From assembly GCA_024711295.1 (NCBI GenBank), contig JANJTB010000039.1:72319-136318 (forward strand): 64,000 nucleotides of DNA. Direction: 5' to 3'. Source of the stretch: a bacterium (GTDB lineage Bacteria; Bacteroidota; Ignavibacteria; Kapaibacteriales; UBA2268). Each line of letters opens with the position of its first letter. The first letter of the stretch is position 1. The notes beneath the pieces are model-generated. The model searched no databases. It saw only the letters and a list, made by a program, of their open reading frames with translations, and was not told where the DNA came from. The position numbers and the translations under genes were made by a program. Positions 63,624-64,000 of this stretch are shown one piece after another.

Positions 63624-64000
63624 ATGAAGACTAAAATATTGATGGTTGATGACGAACCTGAAATAATAAATGCATATAGAAGATTGTTTTTCAGCTTCAA
63701 AAATGTATGGGAAATCAATTTTGCTACCAGTGGTGCTGAAGCAATTGAATTTCTAAAAAATAATGAAGTAGATGTTGTGGTTTCGGATATGAGAATGCCC
63801 GGTATGAATGGGGATGAACTGTTAAGAATCATTCAATCAGATTTTCCGGGCACTTTGAGAATTATTCTATCCGGTTATCAGGATGAAATAAGTATAATAA
63901 GAAGCTTATCCTCAGCGCATCAATTTTTAATTAAGCCATGTGAGCCTGATAAATTAAAAGTCACAATTGAAAATGCTTATGCTTTAAGAGATTTGATCGA
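63624..64000 (+). CDS. Response regulator, N-terminal receiver (cut by window end)
   Basis: At least 125 residues of a complete receiver domain: Asp9/Asp10, phosphoacceptor Asp55 (VVSDMRMPGMNG), Ser83 and Lys104. The AHQFLIKPCEP ending is typical of receivers fused to HD-GYP or HDOD output domains, but the output lies outside the window. It starts 4 bp after the kinase stop with GGAG upstream, so all three signalling genes form one operon. Confidence 0.9.
   Translation, partial: MKTKILMVDDEPEIINAYRRLFFSFKNVWEINFATSGAEAIEFLKNNEVDVVVSDMRMPGMNGDELLRIIQSDFPGTLRIILSGYQDEISIIRSLSSAHQFLIKPCEPDKLKVTIENAYALRDLI

Noticed and set aside
1-64000. CRISPR arrays, tRNA/rRNA genes, prophage or integrative elements
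   Set aside because: No regular direct-repeat array, no cloverleaf or conserved rRNA sequence in any gap, and no integrase, transposase or phage structural gene.

Overview
The window is AT-rich and densely coding, with about 58 genes in alternating runs on both strands. It looks like ordinary chromosome. No rRNA, tRNA, CRISPR array, intact insertion sequence or phage gene was found. The organism is very probably a member of the Bacteroidota/Ignavibacteria/Kapabacteria side of the FCB group. Three proteins end in type IX secretion (T9SS) sorting domains. There are tandem HmuY-like proteins, DUF2723, DUF2304, DUF4199 and PH-like membrane proteins typical of this group. Many genes are preceded by the TAnnTTTG -7 box of the Bacteroidota primary sigma factor. 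Purine-rich Shine-Dalgarno sequences are also common (ABC permease, hexaheme cytochrome, the last response regulator), which argues for a lineage outside classical Bacteroidia.

Layout. 1-7.3 kb: tail of a TldD-related gene, a PH-like membrane protein, a second secreted TldD-related protein, then Wzz-like, Wzy/WaaL-like and PBP2 genes in a tightly coupled run. 7.4-9.3 kb: two GT2 glycosyltransferases flanking DUF2304. 9.3-9.5 kb: a peculiar intergenic island holding a possible micro-gene. 9.5-14.3 kb: a split transketolase with a lipoprotein-like gene between its halves, a CCA-adding/polyA polymerase family enzyme and a PqqD-like protein. 14.3-17.4 kb: PepD dipeptidase and an MFS transporter. 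17.4-25.9 kb, minus strand: YhdH-type reductase, MEMO/AmmeMemoRadiSam B, a small membrane protein, DapD, two unknowns, peptide deformylase, FAA hydrolase, two unknown membrane proteins and MurG. 26-31.3 kb: a 1044-residue DUF2723 protein, an Alg5-like GT2 and an MFS transporter.

31.3-39.5 kb: a helical T9SS-exported protein, an OmpA-family protein, a nitrilase-family hydrolase, an ABC ATPase/permease pair, a degenerate thioredoxin-like protein, MurC and a hexaheme cytochrome c lipoprotein. 39.6-50.8 kb, mostly minus: a 1428-residue T9SS subtilase, PHP phosphoesterase, ProRS, YjbQ (plus strand), two HmuY-like proteins, an L,D-transpeptidase and DUF486. 51-55.9 kb: TPR protein, polyphosphate kinase, LolC/E-like permease and DUF4199. 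56-64 kb: a DtxR-type regulator (minus), then a signalling cluster of a 1392-residue hybrid kinase, a REC-GAF-PAS kinase and a response regulator cut by the window edge.

Envelope biogenesis is the main theme: MurC, MurG, PBP2, L,D-transpeptidase and DapD for peptidoglycan; Wzz, Wzy and GT2 enzymes for surface polysaccharide; Lol, OmpA and T9SS cargo for the outer membrane. I did not find one clearly new multi-gene system. The best leads are the Wzz-Wzy-PBP2 coupling, the micro-ORF island near 9.4 kb, the abundantly coded hexaheme lipoprotein with the structured leader upstream of it, the 89-bp inverted repeat at 29.2 kb, the tandem HmuY pair, and the kinase cluster with a degenerate receiver and a Cys-rich GAF-like domain.
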